A DNA stretch of 64,000 bases from Pantoea sp. Cy-639. Its GTDB lineage: Bacteria; Pseudomonadota; Gammaproteobacteria; Pseudomonadales; Pseudomonadaceae. Where the stretch lies: assembly GCF_011752525.1 (NCBI RefSeq), contig NZ_VWXI01000001.1, positions 310,001-374,000 on the forward strand, read 5' to 3'. A program made the translations under genes and the position numbers. The notes under the pieces were generated by a model, which had not been told where the DNA came from, did no database searches, and saw only the letters and a list, made by a program, of their open reading frames with translations. This document shows positions 54,237 to 64,000 of this stretch, one piece after another (position 1 is the first letter of the stretch; the number at the start of each line of letters is the position of its first letter).

Positions 54237-54332
54237 CAAGAAAATACTAGGCCTATTCCCCGGCATGCGACAACGTGTCACCGGGCAGGAATGTGGCAAT
54301 CCGCCAGCTAATTGCGAATTTACTGCGCTGGA

Positions 54333-54692
54333 TCAAGAACCCGAGATGCACTCGGTCGCCGAGGTGCGAACGTCACCCAGGCGCAGCGGGAAGTTGTTCA
54401 ACCGCTCGTAGACTTTGATCGCGCTGCCGCTGCCGCGCTTGTCGATGTCCAGCAGCGCCGCCGGGCCGGCACCGGCTGTCAGCTTCTGCGGCACGATCAG
54501 GCGCAGGCCGCTGCCATGAGCCTCTTCCTGCAGCGGATCACGGGTGTCGGCCAACTTGCGCTTGACGCAATCGGCGTACTCGCGGGGCGTCTTGCCGGAC
54601 ATCACGTTCAACGTTTCGCGGGATTGCTCCAGCTCCTCCACGCTGACGCATCCCCCCAATGCCAGCACCATCGCCGCCACCATCCATTTCAT
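54333..54692 (-). CDS. Small cysteine-containing lipoprotein
   Basis: 119-residue protein with a lipoprotein signal (lipobox LGGC) from ATG 54692. GGGAG lies nine bases before this ATG, while it touches the alternative ATG at 54701, so the inner start is chosen. The mature part has two further cysteines (YADCVKRKL and ATECISGS) that could form a disulfide, as in small conserved Pseudomonas outer-membrane lipoproteins. I do not recognise a function. It lies 146 bp upstream of tsdB on the same strand. Confidence 0.72.
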   Translation of the reverse strand: MKWMVAAMVLALGGCVSVEELEQSRETLNVMSGKTPREYADCVKRKLADTRDPLQEEAHGSGLRLIVPQKLTAGAGPAALLDIDKRGSGSAIKVYERLNNFPLRLGDVRTSATECISGS

Positions 54693-54853
54693 GCATGCCA
54701 TCTCCCAAGTCAAAGTCCATCTGTGACCACGCCGTGGACGATTTGCTCCGTGTCCTGGCAGAAATATCCCTGGGCAGGTACGCCAGCGCGCAAGCCCCCC
54801 CCTACATCGTGATATCGTTCGCCTTTGCAGAACCAATCCTTGCGGAGCACCCC

Positions 54854-55156
54854 ATGAAATTCGTACACCAGCGCGAGCACCTGAACGAGGACGACATCGT
54901 CGTCATCGAGTGCTCCCAGCGCTGCAACATCCGCCTGATGAACGACGCCAACTTCCGCAGCTTCAAGAACGGCGGGCGCCACACCTACCACGGTGGTCAC
55001 TTCGAACGGTTCCCGGCGAAGATCACCGTGCCCAGCACCGGTTTCTGGAACATCACCATCGACACCGTCACCACCCGCCCGATCTCGGTGACGCGCAAGC
55101 CGGCCTTGAGCCACAAGATCAAGATCATTCGACGCTCGTCGTCGAAACTCGGATGA
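54854..55156 (+). CDS. DUF1883 protein
   Basis: 100-residue protein matching DUF1883: MKFVHQREHLNEDDIVVIEC at the start, LMNDANFRSFKNGGRHTYHGGHF and FPAKITVPSTGFWNITID. It is basic at the C-terminus (KIKIIRRSSSK). Related domains occur with TIR-type modules in some bacteria, but no second domain is here. The start at 54854 gives the family N-terminus; upstream codons cross a C-rich REP remnant. A 56-residue gene follows 7 bp downstream. Confidence 0.8.
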   Translation: MKFVHQREHLNEDDIVVIECSQRCNIRLMNDANFRSFKNGGRHTYHGGHFERFPAKITVPSTGFWNITIDTVTTRPISVTRKPALSHKIKIIRRSSSKLG

Positions 55157-55163
55157 CCCACGC

Positions 55164-55334
55164 ATGACCCAGACCATCAAGTATGTGATCAAGTACAAGC
55201 TCGACGGCGCGCGCCGTTGGGATTTCGCCCAGATGCCCGACGCCTCCCTCGAACAGGCCAAGGAAGCCCTGCGCAAGATCCACGGCGACGACGCCGAGAA
55301 GATCTCCGACATTCAGGTCAGCAAGGCCCTGTAA
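55164..55334 (+). CDS. 56-residue hypothetical protein
   Basis: Short gene read directly: ATG 55164, TAA 55332-55334. It encodes MTQTIKYVIKYKLDGARRWD, then a helix with LEQAKEALRKIHG and the end ISDIQVSKAL. The beta-alpha-beta pattern and the 7-bp distance from the DUF1883 gene suggest an operon. The ribosome-binding site is weak, so translation is probably coupled. No family assigned. Confidence 0.6.
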   Translation: MTQTIKYVIKYKLDGARRWDFAQMPDASLEQAKEALRKIHGDDAEKISDIQVSKAL

Positions 55335-55368
55335 TCACGCCCGATCCGTCGCACTCAAGGAGTCGCCC

Positions 55369-57295
<1,927 letters not shown>

Positions 57296-57296
<1 letters not shown>

Positions 57297-57976
57297 TGCC
57301 GCTCGATGCCAGTGACCTGGGCGCCATCTGGCTGACCCTCAAGCTGGCCAGCCTGACCACGGCGATCCTGCTGGTGGTGGGCACGCCCATCGCCTGGTGG
57401 CTGGCGCGAACCCGCTCGTGGCTGCGCGGGCCGATCGGCGCGGTGGTGGCATTGCCGCTGGTGCTGCCACCGACGGTGATCGGCTTCTACCTGCTGTTGC
57501 TGCTCGGCCCTCACGGCTGGGTCGGCCAGGCGACCCAGGCCCTGGGCCTGGGCAGCGTGGTATTCAGTTTCGCCGGGCTGGTGATCGGCTCGGTGGTGTA
57601 CTCCATGCCGTTCGTGGTGCAACCGTTGCAGAACGCCTTCGGCGCCATCGGCCAGCGCCCGCTGGAGGTAGCCGCGACGCTACGTGCCAGCCCCTGGGAC
57701 ACGTTCATTCACGTGGTCCTGCCGCTGGCCCGCCCTGGCTTCATTACGGCCAGTATTCTCGGCTTCGCCCACACCGTGGGTGAGTTTGGCGTGGTGCTGA
57801 TGATTGGCGGCAACATCCCCGACAAGACCCGCGTGGTCTCGGTGCAGATCTTCGATCACGTCGAGGCCATGGAATACACCCAGGCCCATTGGCTGGCCGG
57901 GGCCATGCTGGTGTTCTCCTTCCTGGTGCTGCTGATGCTCTATGCCGGCCGCCGTGGCAAGGCTGGCTGGAGCTGA
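57296..57976 (+). CDS. modB: Molybdate ABC transporter permease ModB
   Basis: 226-residue inner-membrane permease with five to six transmembrane segments and the ATPase-contacting EAA loop ([21 protein letters not shown]). [13 protein letters not shown] and [18 protein letters not shown] are typical ModB text. It lies between modA (1-bp overlap) and modC (1 bp apart), forming a single modABC operon. Confidence 0.95.
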
Positions 57977-57977
57977 A

Positions 57978-59069
57978 ATGAGTGCATCGATCCATGCGCG
58001 GCTGAAACTGACCCGCGCCGATTTCACCCTGGACGTCGACCTGCACCTGCCAGGGCGCGGCATCAGCGCCCTGTTCGGCCACTCCGGCTCGGGCAAGACC
58101 TCCTGCCTGCGCTGCCTGGCCGGCCTGGAACGTGCGACCGACGCCTATATCGAGATCAACGGCGATATCTGGGAAGACAGTCGGAACGGGCTGTTCATCG
58201 CCCCGCACAAACGTCCGGTGGGCTATGTCTTCCAGGAAGCGAGCCTGTTCCCGCACCTATCGGTGCGCGGCAACCTGGAGTTTGGCTGGCGCCGCATCAC
58301 CCCGACCGAGCGCAAGATCACCCAGGCGCAGGCCTGCCAGCTGCTGGGGATCAGCCATTTGCTCGAACGCCGGCCTGCCACCTTGTCCGGTGGCGAGGCC
58401 CAACGCGTGGGTATCGCCCGGGCATTGCTCAGCAGCCCACGCCTGTTGTTGATGGATGAGCCGCTGGCGGCCCTGGACAACGCACGCAAGCGCGAGATCC
58501 TGCCTTACCTGGAACGCCTGCACGACGAACTGGACATCCCGCTGGTCTATGTCAGCCACGCCCAGGACGAGGTCGCACGCCTGGCCGACCACCTGGTACT
58601 GCTGGAGCAAGGCCAGGCCATCGCCAGCGGCCCGATCGGCCAGACCCTGGCGCGTCTTGACCTGCCGCTCGCCCAGGGCGAGGACGCCGGCGTGGTGCTC
58701 GAAGGCGTGGTGATCGGCCACGATCCGCACTATGGCCTGTTCGACTTGCGCCTGCCTGGTGGCGAAGGCCCCTTGCTGCGTATCGCCCACCCGGCACTGC
58801 AGATGGGCAGCGCGCTGCGACTCAAGGTCCAGGCGCGCGACGTCAGCCTGGCTCTGAGTGCCGAGGGGGCCTCGAGCATCCTCAACCGTCTGCCGGTCAG
58901 GGTCCGTGAATGCCGTCCGGCGGACAACCCGGCCCATGTGCTGGTCAGCCTCGATGCCCGTGGCAGCCCGTTGCTGGCGCGTATCACCCGCTATTCGGCA
59001 GACCAGCTCGGGGTGCAACCGGGTCAATTGCTATGGGCGCAGATCAAGTCGGTGGCGCTGCTCGGCTGA
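57978..59069 (+). CDS. modC: Molybdate ABC transporter ATP-binding protein ModC
   Basis: 363-residue ATPase energising molybdate uptake. Walker A is GHSGSGKT at 34-41, the signature is [15 protein letters not shown] near 136 and Walker B is [12 protein letters not shown]. The C-terminal third (about 290-363) is a TOBE/Mop domain that binds molybdate and gives feedback. The start at 57978 is one base after modB; a longer start inside modB is rejected. Confidence 0.95.
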   Translation: MSASIHARLKLTRADFTLDVDLHLPGRGISALFGHSGSGKTSCLRCLAGLERATDAYIEINGDIWEDSRNGLFIAPHKRPVGYVFQEASLFPHLSVRGNLEFGWRRITPTERKITQAQACQLLGISHLLERRPATLSGGEAQRVGIARALLSSPRLLLMDEPLAALDNARKREILPYLERLHDELDIPLVYVSHAQDEVARLADHLVLLEQGQAIASGPIGQTLARLDLPLAQGEDAGVVLEGVVIGHDPHYGLFDLRLPGGEGPLLRIAHPALQMGSALRLKVQARDVSLALSAEGASSILNRLPVRVRECRPADNPAHVLVSLDARGSPLLARITRYSADQLGVQPGQLLWAQIKSVALLG

Positions 59070-59360
59070 ACAGCAGCCGACGCCCCCGGAGCATCAGAAC
59101 GATCATTGATAACCGCTATTTACCCTATCGAGCACAGAAATTTCCCATATGACGCCAACCACCCTATCCTTGCCACCGAGCACTCTCGCTGGCGAATCCA
59201 CCAGGTTGGCGTCGGCACCTGCGACTAAAGACAGGCTACAGAATTTGTCTGTCGGGGAATTACTATCCGCCGAAAGCGTCTTTAATGAGAAGGAAGAGGG
59301 ACGGGCTCCCACCGTTGGGTAAACAACCCGGCGGTTTTCTATATCACCAAGGAGAACTAC
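59070..59360. other. Upstream region of csrA
   Basis: 291 bp between modC and csrA with no supportable gene. It is AT-richer than its surroundings and probably holds one or more csrA promoters and a leader, but I could not place a promoter with confidence. Confidence 0.35.
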
Positions 59361-59558
59361 ATGCTGATACTCACCCGCAAGGTTGGCGAAAGCATCGTCA
59401 TCGACGATGACATCAAAGTCACCATTCTGGGCGTCAAAGGGATGCAAGTGAGGATCGGTATCGATGCACCGAAGGATGTCCAGGTGCACCGTGAAGAGAT
59501 CTACAAACGTATCCAGGCGGGCACTCCGGCCCCCGAGAAAGGCGACGAGCAACACTGA
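59361..59558 (+). CDS. csrA: Carbon storage regulator CsrA/RsmA
   Basis: 65-residue RNA-binding dimer that blocks translation by binding GGA motifs in leaders, and is titrated by RsmY/Z-type small RNAs in Pseudomonas. [18 protein letters not shown] at the start and [13 protein letters not shown] hold the RNA-contact residues. AAGGAG is placed ideally before the ATG. Pseudomonas have several paralogues (RsmA, RsmE, RsmI); the length and C-terminus fit RsmA best. Confidence 0.95.
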   Translation: MLILTRKVGESIVIDDDIKVTILGVKGMQVRIGIDAPKDVQVHREEIYKRIQAGTPAPEKGDEQH

Positions 59559-59627
59559 TTTCCCGTATCAAGCCGCACGGACGCGACTGATCGACTGCCC
59601 GCCCATGCGGGGCGCCTCCCCTGCCCC

Positions 59628-59987
59628 TCAGGTGCCCAGCAGCTCGCGCACCTTGTCGACCACCTTGTCCATGTCGAACGGCTTGTCGAACACGGCGGCG
59701 AACAGCCCCGGGCAGACATGTCCACGGCTGGCCTGCGCGCCGCTCATCAAGATCACCGGCAAGTCAGGCAACTGCAGCTCGTTACGGATCGCCTGGGCCA
59801 GTTCCTCGCCGTTCTTCACTGGCATCATGTAGTCGGTGATGACCAGATCGACCCGCTTCGCCTTCAGCGCCTCCAGGGCCTTGGCGCCATTGCCGGCCTT
59901 TTCCACCAGGTAGCCCTCATCCTCCAGGGCAAAACCGAGGATATCGGCAATCAGGTACTCGTCGTCGACGATCAGGATGGTGTTCAT
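59628..59987 (-). CDS. Single-domain response regulator
   Basis: 119-residue stand-alone receiver (CheY-like). Acidic pocket Asp8/Asp9 in IVDDE, phospho-acceptor Asp52 in VITDYMMP, Ser82 and Lys102 (DKPF) complete the switch set. No output domain is present. It is the last gene of the histidine kinase-KaiC-receiver operon, 13 bp behind the KaiC gene, so it is likely phosphorylated by that kinase, whose class often has such a receiver fused at its C-terminus. The start at 59987 excludes a poor upstream extension. Confidence 0.9.
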   Translation of the reverse strand: MNTILIVDDEYLIADILGFALEDEGYLVEKAGNGAKALEALKAKRVDLVITDYMMPVKNGEELAQAIRNELQLPDLPVILMSGAQASRGHVCPGLFAAVFDKPFDMDKVVDKVRELLGT

Positions 59988-60000
59988 CGGTTGCCCACCG

Positions 60001-61446
60001 TCAGGGGTCGCCCTGAGGCACGGCCGTGCCGCTGAGCACACCGCTGGCGCCGTCGAAAGCCCGCCCCAGCGTGATGCCCTGCGATCCGAGGTCCAGCGCC
60101 TGCAGCGCCGGATCGTGATCGCTGTCGCGAACCTTGACGATCGACAGCACCCGGTGCAGTTGCGCCTGATACTCGGCAAAACGCAGCAGCAACAGGTTGT
60201 CGACGATGCTCGAAAGGTCCGGAGCCGGCGCGGTGATTTCGGCGCCGAAGATATCGCGCATTTCCCAGGTCAGCAGGACGGTGATGTCGCGCGCCCGCAG
60301 CTCGCCGCTCAGGGCACGGAAGAACGCGTTCAGCCGTGCAGGCTCCAGTGCCAGGCGGCCGAAGGCGCCGAGGCTGTCGATCACCACGCGGCGGGCCCCT
60401 GAAGCCCTCACCTGCTCCAGCAAGCGTGCGCCGACCTGATCGAGCAGGCCTTCAGTGGTCGGTTGCCAACACAGGCGCAGCGCACCGCTGCGCTCCAGTC
60501 CCGACAGATCGTATCCCAGCGCTGCCGCCTTGAGCCTCAGCCGCTCGGGGGTTTCGTAGAAGCCGAAATGCAGCCCCGGCTCCACTGTGCTGGAAGCAGC
60601 CAGGAAAGCGATGCCAAGGGCCGTCTTGCCGACGCCGGAAGGCCCCATCAACAGGCTCACCGACGCCTCGGCAAGGCCGCCGCCGAGCATGCGGTCCAGG
60701 TCCGCCACACCCGTACCGACCCGCCGCAAGAGTTGTGCCCCCGCCAGGCTCGGATAGCTGTAAAGCGACTCCAGACGCGGGAACACCTGTAGCCCAGCCT
60801 CGCCGATCAAGTACTCGTGGCGGCCGGAAAGCGCGCCACTGCCGCGGGTCTTGCGCAGTTGAACGCAGCGCACCGCTGCACTGCCGACCAGATGCTCACC
60901 CAGCTCGATCACGCCATCGACCATGGTGTGCTCAGGACTGCTCGCCTCCAGGCAGCTACTGGTGAGCAGCAGCACGGTGCAGTTGGCAAAGGCAGCATGC
61001 CCCTGCAGCTCGGAAACGAATTTCTTGGTATCGAGGCTGGTCTCGGCCCGCGATCTGGCATTGAGCAAGCCATCGACCACCAGCAGACTGGCCTGCTGCC
61101 GGGCAATTTCCTGGCGCAACAGGCGAACCACGGCGTCCAGGCCATCCTGTTCCAGCACGTCGAAGGCGCTGACGAACTGGATGCTGTCCCCCACCATTGC
61201 CGGATCGAAGAAGGTGAGCGTCGACAAATACTGGAACAGGCGCTCATGCGACTCGCTGAGCAGGGTAGCTACCAGTACCCGCCCCCCCTCGCGCACATGA
61301 TTGCAGGCCACCTGGTTGGCCAGGATAGTCTTGCCTGCGCCCGGAGGGCCCTGGACGATGTAGGAGGCCCCTACCACCAACCCACCCTTGAGCAACGCGT
61401 CGAGCCCTTCGATACCGGTGGGTAGTCGCTTGAGTCGCTCGGTCAT
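60001..61446 (-). CDS. KaiC-like double-domain ATPase
   Basis: 481-residue protein with two RecA/KaiC modules. Walker A motifs are GPPGAGKT (33-40) and GPSGVGKT (about 266-273); Walker B strands are SLLVVDG and RRVVIDSLG. Where cyanobacterial KaiC has two adjacent glutamates after Walker A, this protein has one in each module (LSESHE and FYETPE). It is not a circadian clock by itself; no kaiA or kaiB is present. It lies 4 bp after the kinase gene and 13 bp before the receiver gene, so it is probably a signalling ATPase of that two-component system. Confidence 0.85.
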   Translation of the reverse strand: MTERLKRLPTGIEGLDALLKGGLVVGASYIVQGPPGAGKTILANQVACNHVREGGRVLVATLLSESHERLFQYLSTLTFFDPAMVGDSIQFVSAFDVLEQDGLDAVVRLLRQEIARQQASLLVVDGLLNARSRAETSLDTKKFVSELQGHAAFANCTVLLLTSSCLEASSPEHTMVDGVIELGEHLVGSAAVRCVQLRKTRGSGALSGRHEYLIGEAGLQVFPRLESLYSYPSLAGAQLLRRVGTGVADLDRMLGGGLAEASVSLLMGPSGVGKTALGIAFLAASSTVEPGLHFGFYETPERLRLKAAALGYDLSGLERSGALRLCWQPTTEGLLDQVGARLLEQVRASGARRVVIDSLGAFGRLALEPARLNAFFRALSGELRARDITVLLTWEMRDIFGAEITAPAPDLSSIVDNLLLLRFAEYQAQLHRVLSIVKVRDSDHDPALQALDLGSQGITLGRAFDGASGVLSGTAVPQGDP

Positions 61447-61450
61447 TGGC

Positions 61451-62605
61451 TCATTCTTCCGTATGCAAGTCGTTGGGGCTGGCTGGCAGGTACAGGCTGA
61501 TGCACGTCCCTTCGCCCAGCCGGCTGGTCACCTCGATCGCTCCGTTGCTCTGCCGGGCGAAGCCATACGCCTGGCTCAGACCAAGCCCGGTGCCCTTGCC
61601 GAACGGCTTGGTGGTAAAGAAAGGCTCGAAGATGCGCGGCAGCACATGCGGATCGATCCCCTGGCCATCGTCATGCACCTCGAACCGCACGAACTGCCCC
61701 TGCAATCCTTCGACCTCGCCTGCCAGCATGATGTGCTCGACCACCAGGCGAATGCGCCCCTGTACCTGGATCGCGTCACGGGCATTGAACATCAGGTTCA
61801 ACAGCACCATCTGCAATTGCCCGGCATCCACCTCGATCGGCGGCAGGTCGACCTGGACCTGATGCAGCAGTTCGATTTCGCGCGGCAGGGCATGCTCCAT
61901 CAGGCCACGCGTGGATTCGACCACGCTGGCCACCGCGATACGGCTCACGCTCAACTGGCGGTGGCGGGCAAAGCTGAGCAGTTGCTGGGTCAACTGGGTA
62001 CCACGCTGACCCGCGTCGAGCACATGCCCGAGCAGACGCCGGATGCGCGACGGGTCCTGGCTGTTGAGCGCCAGCCGCGCCGAGCTGAGGATGATGGTCA
62101 GCAGGTTGTTGAAGTCATGGGCCAACCCACCGCTCAGTTGCCCCAGGGCCTCCAGCTTCTGCGCCTGGAACAGTTGCGCGCGCATGCTGTCCAGTTGCAG
62201 CGCTGACTCGCGGCGGTCGGTGATGTCCCGGGTCACCTTGGCCAGGCCGATGACCTGGCCTTGCTCATCGCGGATGACATCCAGCGCCGCAAGGGCCCAG
62301 AACTGCGTGCCGTCCTTGCGCACGCGCCAACCCTCGTCCTGCGCCCCACCCTCCGCCAATGCCTGGAGCAGCAAGCGATCGGGACGTCCCTCGGCGCAAT
62401 CCTGGTCAGTGAAGAACAACGAGAAATGCCGGCCAATCACCTCGTCGGCGGCATAGCCCTTGATACGCTGGGCGCCGGCGTTCCACGACACCACATGCCC
62501 AGTGGGATCGAGCATGTAGATGGCATAGTCGACGACCGCCTGGACCAACTGCTCATAGCGGGCCTCGGGCATCACCGAATGGGCGGGGCGGTCCGCTGAA
62601 ACCAT
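61451..62605 (-). CDS. PAS-domain histidine kinase
   Basis: 384-residue cytosolic kinase without transmembrane segments. An N-terminal PAS domain (about 17-135; DYAIYMLDPTGHVVSWNAGA, IKGYAADEVIG) is followed by HisKA with His163 in LAHDFNNLL. The ATPase has N-box NLMFNARDAI, DDGQGID and GKGTGLGLSQAYG. This HDFNN class usually carries a C-terminal receiver; here the receiver is a separate gene two positions on. I chose ATG 62605 because GGAG stands five bases before it; 62635 has no such site. Confidence 0.9.
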   Translation of the reverse strand: MVSADRPAHSVMPEARYEQLVQAVVDYAIYMLDPTGHVVSWNAGAQRIKGYAADEVIGRHFSLFFTDQDCAEGRPDRLLLQALAEGGAQDEGWRVRKDGTQFWALAALDVIRDEQGQVIGLAKVTRDITDRRESALQLDSMRAQLFQAQKLEALGQLSGGLAHDFNNLLTIILSSARLALNSQDPSRIRRLLGHVLDAGQRGTQLTQQLLSFARHRQLSVSRIAVASVVESTRGLMEHALPREIELLHQVQVDLPPIEVDAGQLQMVLLNLMFNARDAIQVQGRIRLVVEHIMLAGEVEGLQGQFVRFEVHDDGQGIDPHVLPRIFEPFFTTKPFGKGTGLGLSQAYGFARQSNGAIEVTSRLGEGTCISLYLPASPNDLHTEE

Positions 62606-62689
62606 GGAAGCTCCACAAGCACCGCGAAAGGACATAGATGAGCGTAGTCAAAAGTCCCGGCGGCGGCATCGCCACGCATTCGGCAGTCG

Positions 62690-62974
62690 TCAACCTTCGC
62701 GCAGCGTGGGCACCAGCTTGCGTGGCATCGCCACCTTCAGCAGCCACAAGCCCACCAACAGGATCAGCGCCCCGCCACACAAGGCCATGAAACGTTGCGG
62801 GTCGGGGTGTTGCTCGTCGAGCGCCAACATCACCAGGTAGCCACCCAGCGACATCAGCCCGGCATAGAGGAACGCCCCGAGCAGACAGACCTGAAGAAAC
62901 AGCAGGCGCCAGAAAAGTTTCGGGCGCACGGTGCGCGTAGATGAGGGAGGAAGCTCTGAAGGTTGCGGCGGCAT
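62690..62974 (-). CDS. Small two-helix membrane protein
   Basis: 94-residue protein from ATG 62974 with a proline-rich cytosolic N-terminus (MPPQPSELPPSS) and two transmembrane helices (LLFLQVCLLGAFLYAGLM and ALCGGALILLVGLWLLKVA). A TTG start eleven codons upstream is possible but less likely. It lies 84 bp before the kinase gene on the same strand. No family recognised; a link with the kinase operon is only positional. Confidence 0.6.
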   Translation of the reverse strand: MPPQPSELPPSSTRTVRPKLFWRLLFLQVCLLGAFLYAGLMSLGGYLVMLALDEQHPDPQRFMALCGGALILLVGLWLLKVAMPRKLVPTLREG

Positions 62975-63079
62975 GGCAGACCGATTCCATTGGATCCAAT
63001 TGGCCAAAAGATGGCCTAATGGCAGCAGCCTGTCAATTCACCTATAGTAGGCGCCGCCCACCGCCGATCAGGAAGCGAC

Positions 63080-63292
63080 ATGATTTCGAACCTTCGCATG
63101 CAAGGTCTGCAGGACGACCTGCTGCGCACCGCCACCGACCTGGACCTGCTCTGCCAAGCCCTGGACGGGCATGCTCTGTACCTGCGCCATTCGATTCACC
63201 AGGCCGACGCCCAGGCCATGGACAATCAGGCCGAAGCCTTGCGCGACACGGCCGGCGAAATGCGTGACATCGCCGAAGCCATCCAGCCCTGA
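63080..63292 (+). CDS. Small helical hypothetical protein
   Basis: 70-residue cytosolic protein, predicted all-helical, with hydrophobic residues every three to four positions (LQDDLLRTATDLDLLCQAL; LRDTAGEMRDIAEAIQ). It starts at ATG 63080 behind AGGAAG. It is divergent from the two-helix membrane protein gene and upstream of the tRNA. I do not recognise a function. Confidence 0.65.
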   Translation: MISNLRMQGLQDDLLRTATDLDLLCQALDGHALYLRHSIHQADAQAMDNQAEALRDTAGEMRDIAEAIQP

Positions 63293-63384
63293 GAACGAGG
63301 CGCGGTTGACGCTTCTATAACAATGGGTTATAAAGCGCGCTTGATTGTCTGGCCTTCTGCCCATGAAGCACGGCGGTCAAGCGT

Positions 63385-63469
63385 GCGAGTGTGGTGGAAT
63401 TGGTATACACAGCAGACTTAAAATCTGTCGGCGTGAGCCTTGCGGGTTCGAGTCCCGCCACTCGCACCA
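63385..63469 (+). tRNA. tRNA-Leu (UAA)
   Basis: 85-nt tRNA with encoded CCA (63467-63469). Acceptor arms GCGAGTG and CACTCGC pair perfectly. The anticodon loop CTTAAAA (63417-63423) is closed by GCAGA/TCTGT, with anticodon TAA at 63419-63421. It has a long variable arm, as expected for leucine, and a T-loop GGTTCGAGTCC. It reads UUA and UUG codons. A terminator follows 11 bp later. Confidence 0.97.
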
Positions 63470-63480
63470 TCGAATCTCGA

Positions 63481-63506
63481 AAAGGCGCCCTTGCGGCGCC
63501 TTTTTC
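63481..63506 (+). terminator. Rho-independent terminator after tRNA-Leu
   Basis: AAAAGGCGCC (63481-63490) pairs perfectly with GGCGCCTTTT (63496-63505), loop 5 nt, ending in a T5 run. Confidence 0.9.
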
Positions 63507-63563
63507 ATGCTCGTCATAAATCGCCTAGAGTGAACGGTACCACCCGCCACTGGAGGCGCCGCC

Positions 63564-63977
63564 ATGCGCTACACCTTGCTCGAAGGTCAACGCGACATTC
63601 TCTTGCTGCTGGCCCGGATCCTTCTGATGATCCTGTTCATCCTGTCCGGCTGGGCCAAGCTGACCGGCTTTACCGCCACCGCAGGCTACATGGCGTCGCT
63701 CGGCGCTCCGGCCCCCATGCTGGCAACGGCCATTGCGGTGATCATGGAGTTCCTGGTCGGCATCCTGCTGGTTTTGGGTTTCTATACCCGCCCGCTGGCG
63801 CTGCTGTTCGCCCTATTCGTGCTCGGCACCGGGCTGCTCGGGCACCCGTTCTGGAACATGGTCGAGCCTGAGCGCAGCGCCAACATGACCCAGTTCCTGA
63901 AGAACCTGAGCATTGTCGGTGGACTGTTGGCTCTGGCAGCTGCCGGGCCGGGACGCTTCTCCCTCGACCGACGCTGA
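63564..63977 (+). CDS. DoxX-family membrane protein
   Basis: 137-residue inner-membrane protein with four transmembrane segments, of the DoxX family. ARILLMILFILSGWAKLTGF and YMASLGAPAPMLATAIAVIMEF are the diagnostic stretches, and LLGHPFWNM follows the third helix. Family members are linked to oxidative stress or quinone-related functions, but no reaction is established. ATG 63564 has only a weak GGAGG further upstream. It is transcribed away from the tRNA, toward the window edge. Confidence 0.85.
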   Translation: MRYTLLEGQRDILLLLARILLMILFILSGWAKLTGFTATAGYMASLGAPAPMLATAIAVIMEFLVGILLVLGFYTRPLALLFALFVLGTGLLGHPFWNMVEPERSANMTQFLKNLSIVGGLLALAAAGPGRFSLDRR

Positions 63978-64000
63978 ACGCCAGCCTGGCCAACATATGG

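Noticed and set aside
60001..61446. Circadian clock operon
   Set aside because: KaiC homology is real, but kaiA and kaiB are missing and the neighbours are a two-component system.

Overview
The window reads as chromosomal DNA of a fluorescent Pseudomonas, most likely of the P. putida group. The GC content is high, and the gene order aat-bpt-infA-clpA-clpS-cspD-icd-idh-nudJ-mnmA-hflD-purB is a Pseudomonas core order. Two families of Pseudomonas-type REP/REPIN hairpins sit between genes. I see no phage, plasmid, CRISPR array or intact insertion sequence. Species assignment is inference from recall, not from a search.

Layout: 1-7120 (minus strand) carries cysG (cut by the window edge), serS, crcB, rarA, lolA and ftsK. 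7473-12547 holds a compact N-degron degradation set: the two aminoacyl-tRNA-protein transferases (aat, bpt), the ClpS adaptor and the ClpA unfoldase, with infA and the stationary-phase cspD. 12622-16545 holds two unrelated isocitrate dehydrogenases, divergently transcribed. 16657-22068 holds nudJ, mnmA, hflD, purB, the ribosomal oxygenase roxA and a GNAT acetyltransferase. 22156-24006 encodes a large RTX family I.3 lipase/polyurethanase without its type I exporter, followed by topB. A 153-bp MITE-like element abuts the topB stop codon. 26463-29659 is a polyamine catabolism (puu-like) cluster with its own regulator. 29803-37863 mixes a TSUP permease, nudC, a dienoyl-CoA isomerase, nhaB, a RibD-like reductase, a DUF1275 protein, several small membrane or lipoproteins and an orphan periplasmic binding protein. 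38080-40210 is sulfite reductase cysI plus DUF934; CysG at the left edge makes the siroheme that CysI needs.

40370-47498 contains a large unrecognised protein, a C39-peptidase-like lipoprotein that has lost its cysteine, a TerC protein, an NhaR-like regulator, sstT and yceH. 47628-52416 is an oxidative-stress and envelope block: ahpF, ahpC with an intergenic terminator, gor and galU. 52625-54186 is a thiosulfate dehydrogenase operon (tsdB-tsdA) behind two direct repeats 21 bp apart. 54333-59069 holds small genes, a nitronate monooxygenase and the molybdate transporter modABC behind a ModE-like half-site pair. 59361-62605 contrasts csrA/rsmA with a convergent three-gene signalling operon: PAS histidine kinase, double-domain KaiC-like ATPase and a stand-alone receiver. 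The window ends with two small genes, tRNA-Leu(UAA) and a DoxX protein.

The items most worth following are the kinase-KaiC-receiver operon, the cysteine-less C39-like lipoprotein, the tsdBA promoter repeats, the MITE at the topB stop codon, the unrecognised 521-residue protein, and small genes of 37 and 56 codons. None of these can be called undescribed without database searches.
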